Source: Hadesarchaea archaeon
GTDB lineage: Archaea; Hadarchaeota; Hadarchaeia; Hadarchaeales; WYZ-LMO6
Direction: 5' to 3'
NCBI GenBank assembly: GCA_029259185.1
Contig: JAPDJF010000019.1
Span: 1-48,251, forward strand
DNA length: 48,251 nucleotides
The translations under genes were made by a program, and so were the position numbers. Position 1 is the first letter of the stretch, and every line of letters starts with the position of its first letter. Below are positions 15,300 to 22,754 of the stretch, one piece after another. The notes below the pieces were generated by a model, which did no database searches, was not told the DNA's origin, and saw only the letters and a list, made by a program, of their open reading frames with translations.

Positions 15300-15983
15300 A
15301 TGATGTCCTCTCGAACCCACCGGGTTTCTGTGGTCGTTCCTACCTACAACGAAGAGTCCTCCGTAGGGGAGGTAGTGGATGGGATAAAATCGTGCATGAA
15401 GGAATGCGAAATATTAGTGGTCGATGGGGGATCCGAAGACCACACCGTGAGGATAGCCGAATCCAAAGGGGCTAAAGTGTTGGAATTGGGGGAGAGGGGG
15501 AAGGGACTGGCTTGCAGGAAAGGTGTGGAAGTCGCTAAGGGGGAGATAGTAGTGTTCATCGATGGGGATGGGAGCTATCCGGCTGATTACATCCCAGCAC
15601 TCGTTGCCCCCATCGCTCGCGGAGAGGCGGAGATGGTCAGAGGATCGAGATTCATCCGGAGACCACATATCCCTGCCCTCAGATACGTTGGGAACAAATT
15701 TTTTACCGCCATCGCAAGCCTTCTTCATTCAAGGACCACGGATCTGCTCACGGGGATGTGTGCACTCCGGAAAGATGTCTTGCTTAAGATGGATCTCGAG
15801 AGCCAAAACTTCGAGTTCGAAACCGAGCTCTTCGTCAAAGCCGATCATTTCGGTTTAAGAGTAAAAGAAATCCCGGTGCCATATTTCGGTAGGAAAGGTT
15901 CGAAGCTCTCACCCCTCAAGGACGGGTTGAAGATCCTCCTCACCATCTTGAAGGCACCGAAGAGGGGGAAGGTGAGATCCTGA
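15300..15983 (+). CDS. Family 2 glycosyltransferase, dolichyl-phosphate-sugar synthase type
   Basis: A 227-aa GT-A enzyme: V-V-V-P-T-Y-N-E-E-S at the N-terminus, the nucleotide-binding V-V-D-G-G-S-E-D-H-T, the metal-binding F-I-D-G-D-G-S-Y-P near residue 85, and a R-G-S-R-F acceptor segment. Proteins of this kind move a sugar from a nucleotide donor to a polyprenyl phosphate. It has no C-terminal membrane segments. GGAGGGGG lies 6-10 nt before the two ATGs (15300, 15303). Its stop overlaps the next, Yip1-like frame, so the two are coupled. Possible supplier of lipid-linked sugar for glycosylation of the sequon-rich surface proteins here; that is inference. Confidence 0.8.
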   Translation: MMSSRTHRVSVVVPTYNEESSVGEVVDGIKSCMKECEILVVDGGSEDHTVRIAESKGAKVLELGERGKGLACRKGVEVAKGEIVVFIDGDGSYPADYIPALVAPIARGEAEMVRGSRFIRRPHIPALRYVGNKFFTAIASLLHSRTTDLLTGMCALRKDVLLKMDLESQNFEFETELFVKADHFGLRVKEIPVPYFGRKGSKLSPLKDGLKILLTILKAPKRGKVRS

Positions 15984-16759
15984 ATTCCCTCCTCAAACTC
16001 CTGAGGGCTTGGAAGCACGCCCTGCTCGCCCCCGAACGGATAAAGGGGGGGGAGTTCTCGCTGGGGTTCATGCTGACGGTTTCGTTCTACCTCGGCTTCA
16101 TCTACAACACCGTCCACTATTTCATTTACCCGGGGTACATCAAGAGCCATTTTTACGCGGGGAGCATCTTCTGGCTTCACTCGCTCTTCGGGGGGGCGGC
16201 CGCTGCTGGATCACTCCTCTATGTAAGTGTAGTGGGATACCTCGGATCCCTCTTTTTGGGAAAGCGAACCCCGTACGAGCGAATCGAACAATTGGTTTTC
16301 TCATGCACGTTCCTGTGGATTCTCCCCCTCCTCATATCCATTCCGTTTCTAGCTTTAGGACTCACCGAACCCATAGGAGGGGTCAAAGAGTTTTGCGTTT
16401 TCCGAGGATGGTTCTACGTCACCTATCCCGTTCTCATCATGGGGGTGATCGCCTCGATCGTCACTTTTAACATCTTCCGCCGGAGCCTCGGGTTCGATCC
16501 CCTCCGCTCGCTCGCTCCGGCCGTTCTTGTGGTTCCGATCGGGTATTTCTTGGGAAAAGGGCCGCTCATGTTCCTCACGCGGCACGTCCTCGACGTTGAG
16601 AGAAGCGTGAGGTTCACGCTGGGAATAGGGTATTTCACCCTGGCCGGGGGCATCTTCTATTACATCAGGGGGCACGTGGGGAAATTCGAATCCCTCGTAA
16701 TTTGGTTATCTTCCAAGCTGGGTTTTACCCACCGGTCGGATCGCCCACAGACCCAGTAA
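15980..16759 (+). CDS. Yip1-like multi-pass membrane protein (copy 1)
   Basis: About 259 aa with five or six membrane helices, a Yip1-like pattern (a cytosolic N-terminal segment W-K-H-A-L-L-A-P-E-R, then clustered helices). The homologous copy at 21736 starts at ATG, but here the same position is CTG (15980), and no ATG, GTG or TTG is in frame upstream within range; the next ATG is 16070 inside the first helix. A GGGGAAGGTGAG sequence precedes the CTG, so a CTG start coupled to the glycosyltransferase stop is possible. The 3' end overlaps the convergent propeller-pilin gene by 54 bp. Function unknown; Yip1 proteins are linked to membrane trafficking in eukaryotes, which says little here. Confidence 0.6.
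   Translation: MNSLLKLLRAWKHALLAPERIKGGEFSLGFMLTVSFYLGFIYNTVHYFIYPGYIKSHFYAGSIFWLHSLFGGAAAAGSLLYVSVVGYLGSLFLGKRTPYERIEQLVFSCTFLWILPLLISIPFLALGLTEPIGGVKEFCVFRGWFYVTYPVLIMGVIASIVTFNIFRRSLGFDPLRSLAPAVLVVPIGYFLGKGPLMFLTRHVLDVERSVRFTLGIGYFTLAGGIFYYIRGHVGKFESLVIWLSSKLGFTHRSDRPQTQ
15981..16166. repeat. 186-nt identical block (Yip1-like copy 1)
   Basis: Identical to 21737-21922 at every position. Its inner 63 nt (16010-16072) are also identical to 28303-28365. Confidence 0.95.
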
Positions 16760-18133
16760 CTGGTCAGCGGGCGCGTAAACGACCATGACGTAGTCACCCT
16801 CCTCCAGCTCCTCCGAGGGTAATACCTCCAACACGTCCCCCTCTCGAAAGTCCACACACCCCTTGACAGGCTTCCCGTTCAACAGAATCCCATTCACCGA
16901 TCTGATTGGAGTGCGGTTAACCATCACCTCCAGGTTAACCCACTCCAGCGCCCCATCCTCAACCCGAAAGGCGTTTTCAATGGTTTCCGGTCCGCGACTC
17001 CTCAGGATGAGCTCTTGAGGTCCAGCGTTGAGACAATACATCCTTCCATCCGTTGATCCCACGTACACTTTCCCCCCTTCTACCCGCGGAGAGGAATGCA
17101 CCGGACCCCCCGTTCGAAACCTCCACACCAGCTCTCCATCGTCCGCATCCAAACAGTAAACGGAGTTATCCCTCGATCCGAAGTATACTCTTCCATCGGT
17201 CACTGCTGGAGTGGAGACAACCTCGCCATCAGTCTGGAACGACCACACCTCCTCCCCCGTTTCGGCGTCAAAGCAATGGATCCTTCGATCATTGCTCCCG
17301 ATGTACACCCTCCCACCATGAACCCGAGGGGCGGAGGCTACAGGCCCGCCAGCTGGAGAGGACCATATCTCTTCCCCTGTGTTGGAGTCGAGACAGTAGA
17401 GGTACCCGTCCATCGACCCGCAGTACACCCTCCCCTCCTTCACGGTGGGGGAAGAGAAAATCGGTCCGGCGGTCGAGAAGGACCACACGAGATTCCCGTT
17501 CTCGGTCAAACAGTATATGCATCCGTCTCCCGAACCCACATATACCCTCCCTCCCGCCACCACGGGTGAAGAGAAGACCGCATAAGCCGTTGGAAATCTC
17601 CAGAGGTTTTCTCCCGTCAAGGCATCGAGCGCATATACCGCTCCATCCAGTGACCCCACGTAGAGCTTATTCTCTGACACGGCAGGAGAAGAGGAGGAAA
17701 TCGGTCCCCCCGTTTGGAACGACCATTTCACTTTCCCCGTAGCCGAATCGAGTGCGTACACCCTTCCGTCCATCGACCCCACGTAAACTCTTCCCCCGAT
17801 CACGACCGGGGACGAATGCACGAACCCCCCGGTGAGAGCGGACCAGATTTCCTCACCGGTGAGGGCATCCAGAGCGTAGATATACGAATCGTTGGATCCG
17901 AAATAAACCACACCCCCCTCCACCCAAGGGGAGGAGTATATCCCATCTCCGGTCTGGTGCGCCCATACCGCGCTCCCCGTCCGACATACCCCCAAACCCA
18001 CGAGGACCCTCGCAGGCTTGCCGGGTTCTTTCAGGACTCCCGCAATGGCGGTCACTAGCACCATTGCTCCGAAAGTGAGGACGACGATCACCAAAGCCCC
18101 AGCGGTGGGTGAGATTTCATGAGCTCTGGGCAC
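16706..18133 (-). CDS. Pilin with an inserted eight-bladed PQQ-type propeller
   Basis: A 475-aa protein. Residues 1-34 are a pilin-like N-terminus (E-I-S-P-T-A-G-A-L-V then a hydrophobic helix). Residues about 53-368 are eight tandem repeats with the PQQ-enzyme pattern S-P-x-V-x-x-G-x-V-Y-x-G-S-x-D-x-x-x-Y-x-L-D-x-x-T-G-E-x-x-W. After them the common pilin module resumes (E-L-I-L-R-S-R-G, N-A-F-R-V-E, W-V-N-L-E-V-M-V-N, V-D-F-R-E-G-D, E-G-D-Y-V-M-V-V-Y-A-P). The propeller thus sits in the first hairpin of the module. No quinone-site residues could be judged, so a binding or scaffold role is more likely than an enzyme. The leaderless GTG start at 18133 is supported by a TTTATTA box 25 nt upstream. 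Confidence 0.75.
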   Translation of the reverse strand: MPRAHEISPTAGALVIVVLTFGAMVLVTAIAGVLKEPGKPARVLVGLGVCRTGSAVWAHQTGDGIYSSPWVEGGVVYFGSNDSYIYALDALTGEEIWSALTGGFVHSSPVVIGGRVYVGSMDGRVYALDSATGKVKWSFQTGGPISSSSPAVSENKLYVGSLDGAVYALDALTGENLWRFPTAYAVFSSPVVAGGRVYVGSGDGCIYCLTENGNLVWSFSTAGPIFSSPTVKEGRVYCGSMDGYLYCLDSNTGEEIWSSPAGGPVASAPRVHGGRVYIGSNDRRIHCFDAETGEEVWSFQTDGEVVSTPAVTDGRVYFGSRDNSVYCLDADDGELVWRFRTGGPVHSSPRVEGGKVYVGSTDGRMYCLNAGPQELILRSRGPETIENAFRVEDGALEWVNLEVMVNRTPIRSVNGILLNGKPVKGCVDFREGDVLEVLPSEELEEGDYVMVVYAPADQLLGLWAIRPVGKTQLGR

Positions 18134-18136
18134 AAA

Positions 18137-18148
18137 GTTGATATCAAC
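18137..18148. promoter_or_regulatory. 12-bp palindrome between divergent genes
   Basis: GTTGATATCAAC lies in the 28-bp space between the divergent propeller-pilin and exported-protein genes. It could be an operator, but a palindrome of this length is expected several times per window by chance. Confidence 0.2.
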
Positions 18149-18161
18149 GGGAAGCTAATAA

Positions 18162-19001
18162 ATGCACGTGCGGGTGAAACTGATCCTGCTCTCGGTGGGA
18201 GTGATCCTCGGGCTCTCCCTTTGGGCACACTTCACCCCGAGGGAAGAATCCCTCAGGTTCGAGATAGGAATGGATGCGGTCACGATGAACGGGTGGAAGA
18301 TGGAACCTTGGGTCTACATGGGGACGGAGGTGACCAAGATAACGGCTGCCTCCATCTCCGTATCCGGTCTCCATCTTGAACCGCTTGGGGTGAGTTCGCC
18401 CGAATCCAAGATGGGGGAGGTGGTGGTGTACGCTACGTACGTCAAAGGTACGATCAACGGGCTCACGGCCTCTTGGAGAGGGCGGGACGTGCCGCTCGAG
18501 GCCCTTGAGATCCTGCTTCCCAAAGACAACGCATGCATGGAGAACGTGGTGATGGAAGTCGTGGGACTGGAAGCCAGCCAAATGAAACTTCCAGACATGG
18601 AGATCTCGGTTCCGTCCAGCAAAAGGGCCCTGACCGCGAGCATGTCGTACTCGATGCTGAGGGGATGGGATATGCGGGGGCCCGAGGAGTACGAGCTTGA
18701 GGGGGGAGAGAGAACACTCGTCACGAAGATCCTGATCGAGAACCTCACCGGAAACATTCATCTCGGATGGAAAAACTGTGTGCTCGGAGGGGATCTGAGT
18801 CAGCAAAACTCATTGATCAGGTCCACTTGGACGGTAGCGGGAGCACTCGGTTTTAGAATGGAGTGGGAAGGGAGCGAGGAACCACCAAACGTCAAGCCCT
18901 CGGTCGGAGATCCCGCGCTGCTGAACGATGTAGAACTCCGTATCGTCTACATGGGGGCGAAAGAGACCATTCTGAACGATGCTGAGATGAGGGTTCTGTA
19001 G
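18162..19001 (+). CDS. Exported protein of unknown function
   Basis: I do not recognise this 279-aa protein. It starts with a basic residue-hydrophobic signal or anchor (M-H-V-R-V-K-L-I-L-L-S-V-G-V-I-L) and has no other membrane segment. The rest is predicted to be mostly beta strands with recurring short units such as I-T-A-A-S-I-S-V-S-G-L and M-E-V-V-G-L-E-A, in the style of repetitive beta-sheet surface or lipid-binding proteins. It faces the smaller exported protein at 19033, and both use similar phrases (asparagine-leucine-x-glycine-x-x-L turns), so they may be distant relatives. The start lies 28 bp from the divergent propeller-pilin, so the two may share regulation. Confidence 0.6.
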   Translation: MHVRVKLILLSVGVILGLSLWAHFTPREESLRFEIGMDAVTMNGWKMEPWVYMGTEVTKITAASISVSGLHLEPLGVSSPESKMGEVVVYATYVKGTINGLTASWRGRDVPLEALEILLPKDNACMENVVMEVVGLEASQMKLPDMEISVPSSKRALTASMSYSMLRGWDMRGPEEYELEGGERTLVTKILIENLTGNIHLGWKNCVLGGDLSQQNSLIRSTWTVAGALGFRMEWEGSEEPPNVKPSVGDPALLNDVELRIVYMGAKETILNDAEMRVL

Positions 19002-19032
19002 GTTGGAGAAAACTCTTCCAAACCAAATCGAA

Positions 19033-19521
19033 CTAACGGCTCGCAGGGGATAGGTGGAGCTTCATCCCTTCGAAGACTATATCCCTCGTAGAAACGTGTT
19101 CGGCCGGTAGTTCTAACCCTTCTATGCAGAGGTTCGTGATCGTCAGCTTCTCCCCTCGATTTTCCTCAGCCAGCCGGTGGAGGAAGAAACCTATCCCGGA
19201 GTCCCCCACATCTTCGATCCTCACCAGCATCACGGTGTTCGTGGCTTCCGCCCTCCTCGCCTTTATCTCCAAGACCCCGTTCTCATCCACCTTCGCCAAG
19301 GTGAAACCCCCCGCCGACATCCTCGAAATTTCCATCCGCACCCATCCGTTTTCCGCCATCATCGTGCCACTTAAGATAATCTCATCCGCTGATACCGTTA
19401 TCCCCCCCTCCCCAGCACTCATCACCACCCCTGCGAACCGAAATCCTCCCGCGGGGGCGCTGAGTGCCGCAAAGAGTCCCAAGGCCGCAAGGGCCACCAC
19501 GAGGGGCAAGAACTTATCCAT
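19033..19521 (-). CDS. Small exported protein of unknown function
   Basis: A 162-aa protein with an N-terminal hydrophobic segment (L-P-L-V-V-A-L-A-A-L-G-L-F-A-A-L) that looks like a signal or anchor. The mature part is beta-rich with regularly spaced strands (G-I-T-V-S-A-D-E-I-I-L-S-G, L-T-I-T-N-L-C-I-E-G-L-E-L, D-I-V-F-E-G-M-K-L-H-L). I do not recognise a family. It converges with the exported protein at 18162 (31 bp apart) and is divergent from the geranylgeranyl-reductase-like gene. Probably located at the cell surface. Confidence 0.55.
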   Translation of the reverse strand: MDKFLPLVVALAALGLFAALSAPAGGFRFAGVVMSAGEGGITVSADEIILSGTMMAENGWVRMEISRMSAGGFTLAKVDENGVLEIKARRAEATNTVMLVRIEDVGDSGIGFFLHRLAEENRGEKLTITNLCIEGLELPAEHVSTRDIVFEGMKLHLSPASR

Positions 19522-19575
19522 CGTCTATTTTAGAAAACCAAACACTAAAATCTGTTCCAGCCCCACCTTAGCGTG

Positions 19576-20703
19576 ATGGAAGATGTGGTGATAGTGGGTG
19601 GAGGTCCCGCTGGCCTCACCGCGGCAAAAACTCTGGCTGAGAGCGGGATATCACCCCTTCTGCTCGAGGCCAGCCCGGAGTTTGGACACAAGGCCTGTGG
19701 AGAACTCATGGCGGAGAATCTCTACGGCTTCTCGGTCAGTAATTTCCTAACAAAAGGTGTGGTCGAAAGGGTGCATGAGGAGATAGCTATCAGGTTCTAC
19801 GACGAAACATTCGTCGTCTCCCGTAGAGGGGGAAGGGGTCTCATCTCGAAACTCAGGATACCCACTCGTCTCCTCTTCATAAACAGGAAGAAGTTCGAGC
19901 GAGGGCTGGCAGCGAAAGCACGTGCAAGCGGAGCAACCATTAAAATGGGAGTGAGGGTTTTCAAAATCGAACGTGGATCGGATTTTCTCGTGATAAACGA
20001 TGAGATAAGAACAAAGCTCCTGGTAGGTGCTGATGGGGCCCTTTCGATCGTGAGGAGGTTCCTAGGACTAGAGCCGAGAGACCTCGCATTCGCGATGAGT
20101 GGGAGGGTAAAGATAAACTCACTCGCAGAGGAGTGGAGGAACTTGGAACTCCCGATGTTAATAGTGGATCCAGGGAAGATCGCTGACAGGGGATACGGCT
20201 GGATCTTTCCCGGAAGAACCGAGGCCAACGTGGGGGTGGGAATCTTCGATGGACATGAAAGGTTCGTAAGGGGCTTGTGGAAAACGTTTGAACGAACCCT
20301 GGGGATAGAGGACCGAGGTGAGGAACCTGAGACCAGAGGGGCTTTCATCCCGCTATCCCTCTCTCGGAAGACATGGGTGGACAACGTGCTGCTGGTAGGG
20401 GACGCTGCTGGAATGGTCGACCCTCTCACTGGAGGTGGCTTAAACGGCGCACTTCTGAGCGGATGGCTAGCGGCGCGAGTATGTGAAGAAGCCGTAAGAA
20501 AAAACGAAACGAAAGGCACGCTGAAAAAGTACGAGGAAAGATGGAAAAGTCACTTTCTCACGAGTTATTTGAAATCCAAGTTGCTGTCTCGTCTGTTTTA
20601 CAGCTTTTTTATAAACCGGAAGAAGTTGACCTCTTGGATCACGAGACACCCTATACTAGGGGGGAGTTATTCATCGCCCAACCCCCACACCCACAAATCG
20701 TGA
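19576..20703 (+). CDS. Geranylgeranyl-reductase-like flavoprotein
   Basis: A 375-aa FAD-dependent oxidoreductase. It has the N-terminal dinucleotide-binding motif V-I-V-G-G-G-P-A-G-L-T-A-A, a K-A-C-G-E-L segment typical of geranylgeranyl reductases near residue 45, and a second FAD motif L-L-V-G-D-A-A-G-M-V-D-P-L-T-G-G-G near 278. In archaea this family saturates isoprenoid chains of membrane lipids or of dolichols and quinones. A UbiA-like gene follows 80 bp downstream, supporting a role in prenyl-lipid metabolism. The TATA-like ACTAAAATC about 28 nt upstream supports a leaderless start at GTG 19573 or ATG 19576. The C-terminal 60 residues are basic and may associate with the membrane. Confidence 0.8.
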   Translation: MEDVVIVGGGPAGLTAAKTLAESGISPLLLEASPEFGHKACGELMAENLYGFSVSNFLTKGVVERVHEEIAIRFYDETFVVSRRGGRGLISKLRIPTRLLFINRKKFERGLAAKARASGATIKMGVRVFKIERGSDFLVINDEIRTKLLVGADGALSIVRRFLGLEPRDLAFAMSGRVKINSLAEEWRNLELPMLIVDPGKIADRGYGWIFPGRTEANVGVGIFDGHERFVRGLWKTFERTLGIEDRGEEPETRGAFIPLSLSRKTWVDNVLLVGDAAGMVDPLTGGGLNGALLSGWLAARVCEEAVRKNETKGTLKKYEERWKSHFLTSYLKSKLLSRLFYSFFINRKKLTSWITRHPILGGSYSSPNPHTHKS

Positions 20704-20782
20704 ACCACTTGTCACCGCCCGGAACCAGTCCGAGCTCCATTCACGGATCGGTGGGGGAAAACTAAAAATTATCAAAAAGGAC

Positions 20783-21655
20783 ATGGGGACGATGAACCCG
20801 ATCTTATTCTACAGGATCTCAGGATGGAGAAAAAAACTACCGCTCACGAGGTTCACCGGTTACCTCTTCCTCGGATACGCACTCGGCTTCGGATCAGATA
20901 TCCTTCAAGTTTCCTTCTGGAGATCTTCTTTTTGGCCAATTTTTTTGAACACGCTGGCCATCTATGGATTGTTCATGTTCTCGTTCGCAATCAATGATTT
21001 CTATGATTACACGTTCGAACGAGATGCCAACTACGTGGGACACTTACTAGAGCAAGGCAAACTTAGCAGGGGACGAGCATTGGCCCTCTGCTCCCTCCCT
21101 TTACTCCTCTTGATTCCTTCATGCCTCCTTTATCCCATTTCCTCCTCTTTAGCCATCGTAGCTCTATTTCTTTTTACAGCGTACTCTGCCCCACCCCTAA
21201 GGCTCAAAGAAACTAGGGTATGTCGAACATTCTTCTCCCCCATAGTGGCCTCACTCATTTTTCTCCAAGCTTACTTGCTCTCCGGTCAAATGACCGCGGC
21301 TGCGCTAGCGATGAGTCTCCTCGTGTTTTTATTCCACTGTTACATGGAGGGACTCCACATCCTCGATGACATGAGCCCTCGACCACAGATCGTAGATCCG
21401 CACGCGAGAGATCGGATCGTTCAAAAGATGAAGAACGTTCTCTTGTCCGCCCTCCTAGTTTCTCTAATTTTCGCAATTTCAATAGCCCCAATCTTTTTGA
21501 CTACCACACTTTTCTCTACCTTGCGGATGGTCTCCTCAAGGAAATTAAATTATGATTCAGATTTTCATGAATTGAGGTCTAGAGTGTTCAATCCTCCGGT
21601 ACTTGTCCAAGAATTCTTGATATATGCTGGAGCTAGTATGTTGGGCATCTTTTAG
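20783..21655 (+). CDS. UbiA-superfamily-like membrane protein
   Basis: A 290-aa protein with eight or nine membrane helices. It has the first UbiA aspartate motif (I-N-D-F-Y-D-Y-T-F-E-R-D near residue 72) and the conserved Y-S-A-P-P-L-R-L-K-E. The second Asp-rich motif is reduced (I-L-D-D-M-S-P-R-P), so prenyl-transfer activity is not certain. It is most like the protein at 29051, with which it shares an R-I/L-x-x-W-R-x-K-L start. It lies between the geranylgeranyl-reductase-like gene and Yip1-like copy 2. In the region 27351-29860 the order UbiA, Yip1-like, UbiA-like recurs, so the association is repeated. Confidence 0.7.
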   Translation: MGTMNPILFYRISGWRKKLPLTRFTGYLFLGYALGFGSDILQVSFWRSSFWPIFLNTLAIYGLFMFSFAINDFYDYTFERDANYVGHLLEQGKLSRGRALALCSLPLLLLIPSCLLYPISSSLAIVALFLFTAYSAPPLRLKETRVCRTFFSPIVASLIFLQAYLLSGQMTAAALAMSLLVFLFHCYMEGLHILDDMSPRPQIVDPHARDRIVQKMKNVLLSALLVSLIFAISIAPIFLTTTLFSTLRMVSSRKLNYDSDFHELRSRVFNPPVLVQEFLIYAGASMLGIF

Positions 21656-21735
21656 CCACCGTGGGGACTTTTTAGCTTTAACTCCGAAGAACTTGGAAAA
21701 GAAATGTCTGCCCGCAACCGATAGCAGGTATTTGC

Positions 21736-22464
21736 ATGAATTCCCTCCTCAAACTCCTGAGGGCTTGGAAGCACGCCCTGCTCGCCCCCGAACGGATAAA
21801 GGGGGGGGAGTTCTCGCTGGGGTTCATGCTGACGGTTTCGTTCTACCTCGGCTTCATCTACAACACCGTCCACTATTTCATTTACCCGGGGTACATCAAG
21901 AGCCATTTTTACGCGGGGAGCACCTTCTGGATTCACTCGCTCTACGGTGGAACGAGCGGAATCGCATTCTTCCTGTTCGTTAGTATTCTAGGATATCTCA
22001 GCGTGAAATCTATGGGAAAGAACGTCTCTTATGAAAAAATAGAACATCTAGTATTCTCGTGCACTTTCTTGTATATCCTACCCCTCCTCTTCGCTATTCC
22101 CCTCTTAGGATTAGGATATACCCAGCCTACTGGTGGGGTGAAGATGTTCAAACTTGTCGTGCCTTACCTCCCGCCTTTCAAAGTTGTTAGCTGTGTGATC
22201 ATCACGGCTATCGTCGCCACCATAATAGCTTTTAGGATACTCAATCGAGCCCTCGGTTTCACCAAGCGACAAGCCACATTATCCGTCTTACTGGCGCCCC
22301 TCACCTACGTGCCGTTTAAATGGTCTTTTCTTGTTCTCATCCAGGCCTTCTGGAGTCTAACCGGAACCCCGTTAAGTCCTCAGGACCAGTTCTTAATTGG
22401 AGTATTGTATGCGTTGGTCTTAGGGGGAACAACATACTCCATAAGGATGAAAATCGTGGACTAA
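21736..22464 (+). CDS. Yip1-like multi-pass membrane protein (copy 2)
   Basis: A 242-aa protein with five or six membrane helices. Residues 2-62 are encoded by 186 nt identical to copy 1 at 15981; after that the two proteins fall to distant similarity (shared S-C-T-F-L-x-I-L-P-L-L and A-F-R-I-L-N-R-A-L-G-F elements with copies 1 and 3). The start ATG at 21736 is the reference for the family. No Shine-Dalgarno sequence is obvious. Its stop overlaps the convergent ORF at 22461 by sharing CTAA. The repeated placement beside UbiA-like or glycosyltransferase genes suggests a membrane partner for those enzymes. Yip1 assignment is by topology and pattern only. Confidence 0.65.
   Translation: MNSLLKLLRAWKHALLAPERIKGGEFSLGFMLTVSFYLGFIYNTVHYFIYPGYIKSHFYAGSTFWIHSLYGGTSGIAFFLFVSILGYLSVKSMGKNVSYEKIEHLVFSCTFLYILPLLFAIPLLGLGYTQPTGGVKMFKLVVPYLPPFKVVSCVIITAIVATIIAFRILNRALGFTKRQATLSVLLAPLTYVPFKWSFLVLIQAFWSLTGTPLSPQDQFLIGVLYALVLGGTTYSIRMKIVD
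21737..21922. repeat. 186-nt identical block (Yip1-like copy 2)
   Basis: Identical to 15981-16166; contains the three-way 63-nt core at 21766-21828. Confidence 0.95.
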
Positions 22465-22754
22465 AAACCCATAAAAGAGTCCCTAAGCGGGACGACATCC
22501 GAGGGAAGGGAAACCGAGACCTTCACGCACTTCTCCCCCTCCACGCTCACCCACTCCCCCCTCTCCGCGGAAACCCACGGAGGGAGGTATTTCTCGTCCG
22601 CCTCCCTGACGAAAAAGTAGGGTGGAAAGCCCTCCTCTTCCACCCACTCGTTTCCAATTCTCTTCCTGACCCAAGTCTTTCCGTTTTTTCCAAACCACCG
22701 GAGGTTCGTGAGCAAGATATCACCGCTATCCGCAGGCTGATCCCATATACCCAA
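22461..22754 (-). CDS. Short ORF, possible frameshifted end of the long pilin
   Basis: A 97-aa frame from TTG 22754 that overlaps the last 29 nt of the long pilin gene (22726-24600) in another frame. Its composition (D-I-L-L-T-N-L-R-W-F-G-K-N-G-K, then V-S-A-E-R-G-E-W-V-S-V-E-G-E) looks like real surface-protein sequence, and it ends exactly at the convergent Yip1-like stop (shared CTAA). Two readings are possible: a separate small gene, or the true C-terminus of the long pilin cut off by a one-base shift near 22740. I favour the second. No Shine-Dalgarno sequence precedes the TTG. Confidence 0.45.
   Translation of the reverse strand: MGIWDQPADSGDILLTNLRWFGKNGKTWVRKRIGNEWVEEEGFPPYFFVREADEKYLPPWVSAERGEWVSVEGEKCVKVSVSLPSDVVPLRDSFMGF

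Noticed and set aside
14733..18133. Pilin-type antigenic variation by silent cassettes
   Set aside because: Shared blocks are inside full-length genes, and the exposed pilin halves are the conserved part; no promoterless silent copies were seen.
18137..18148. Strong claim of an operator from the palindrome GTTGATATCAAC
   Set aside because: Palindromes of 12 bp are expected several times in a window this long, so the site is listed only with low confidence.
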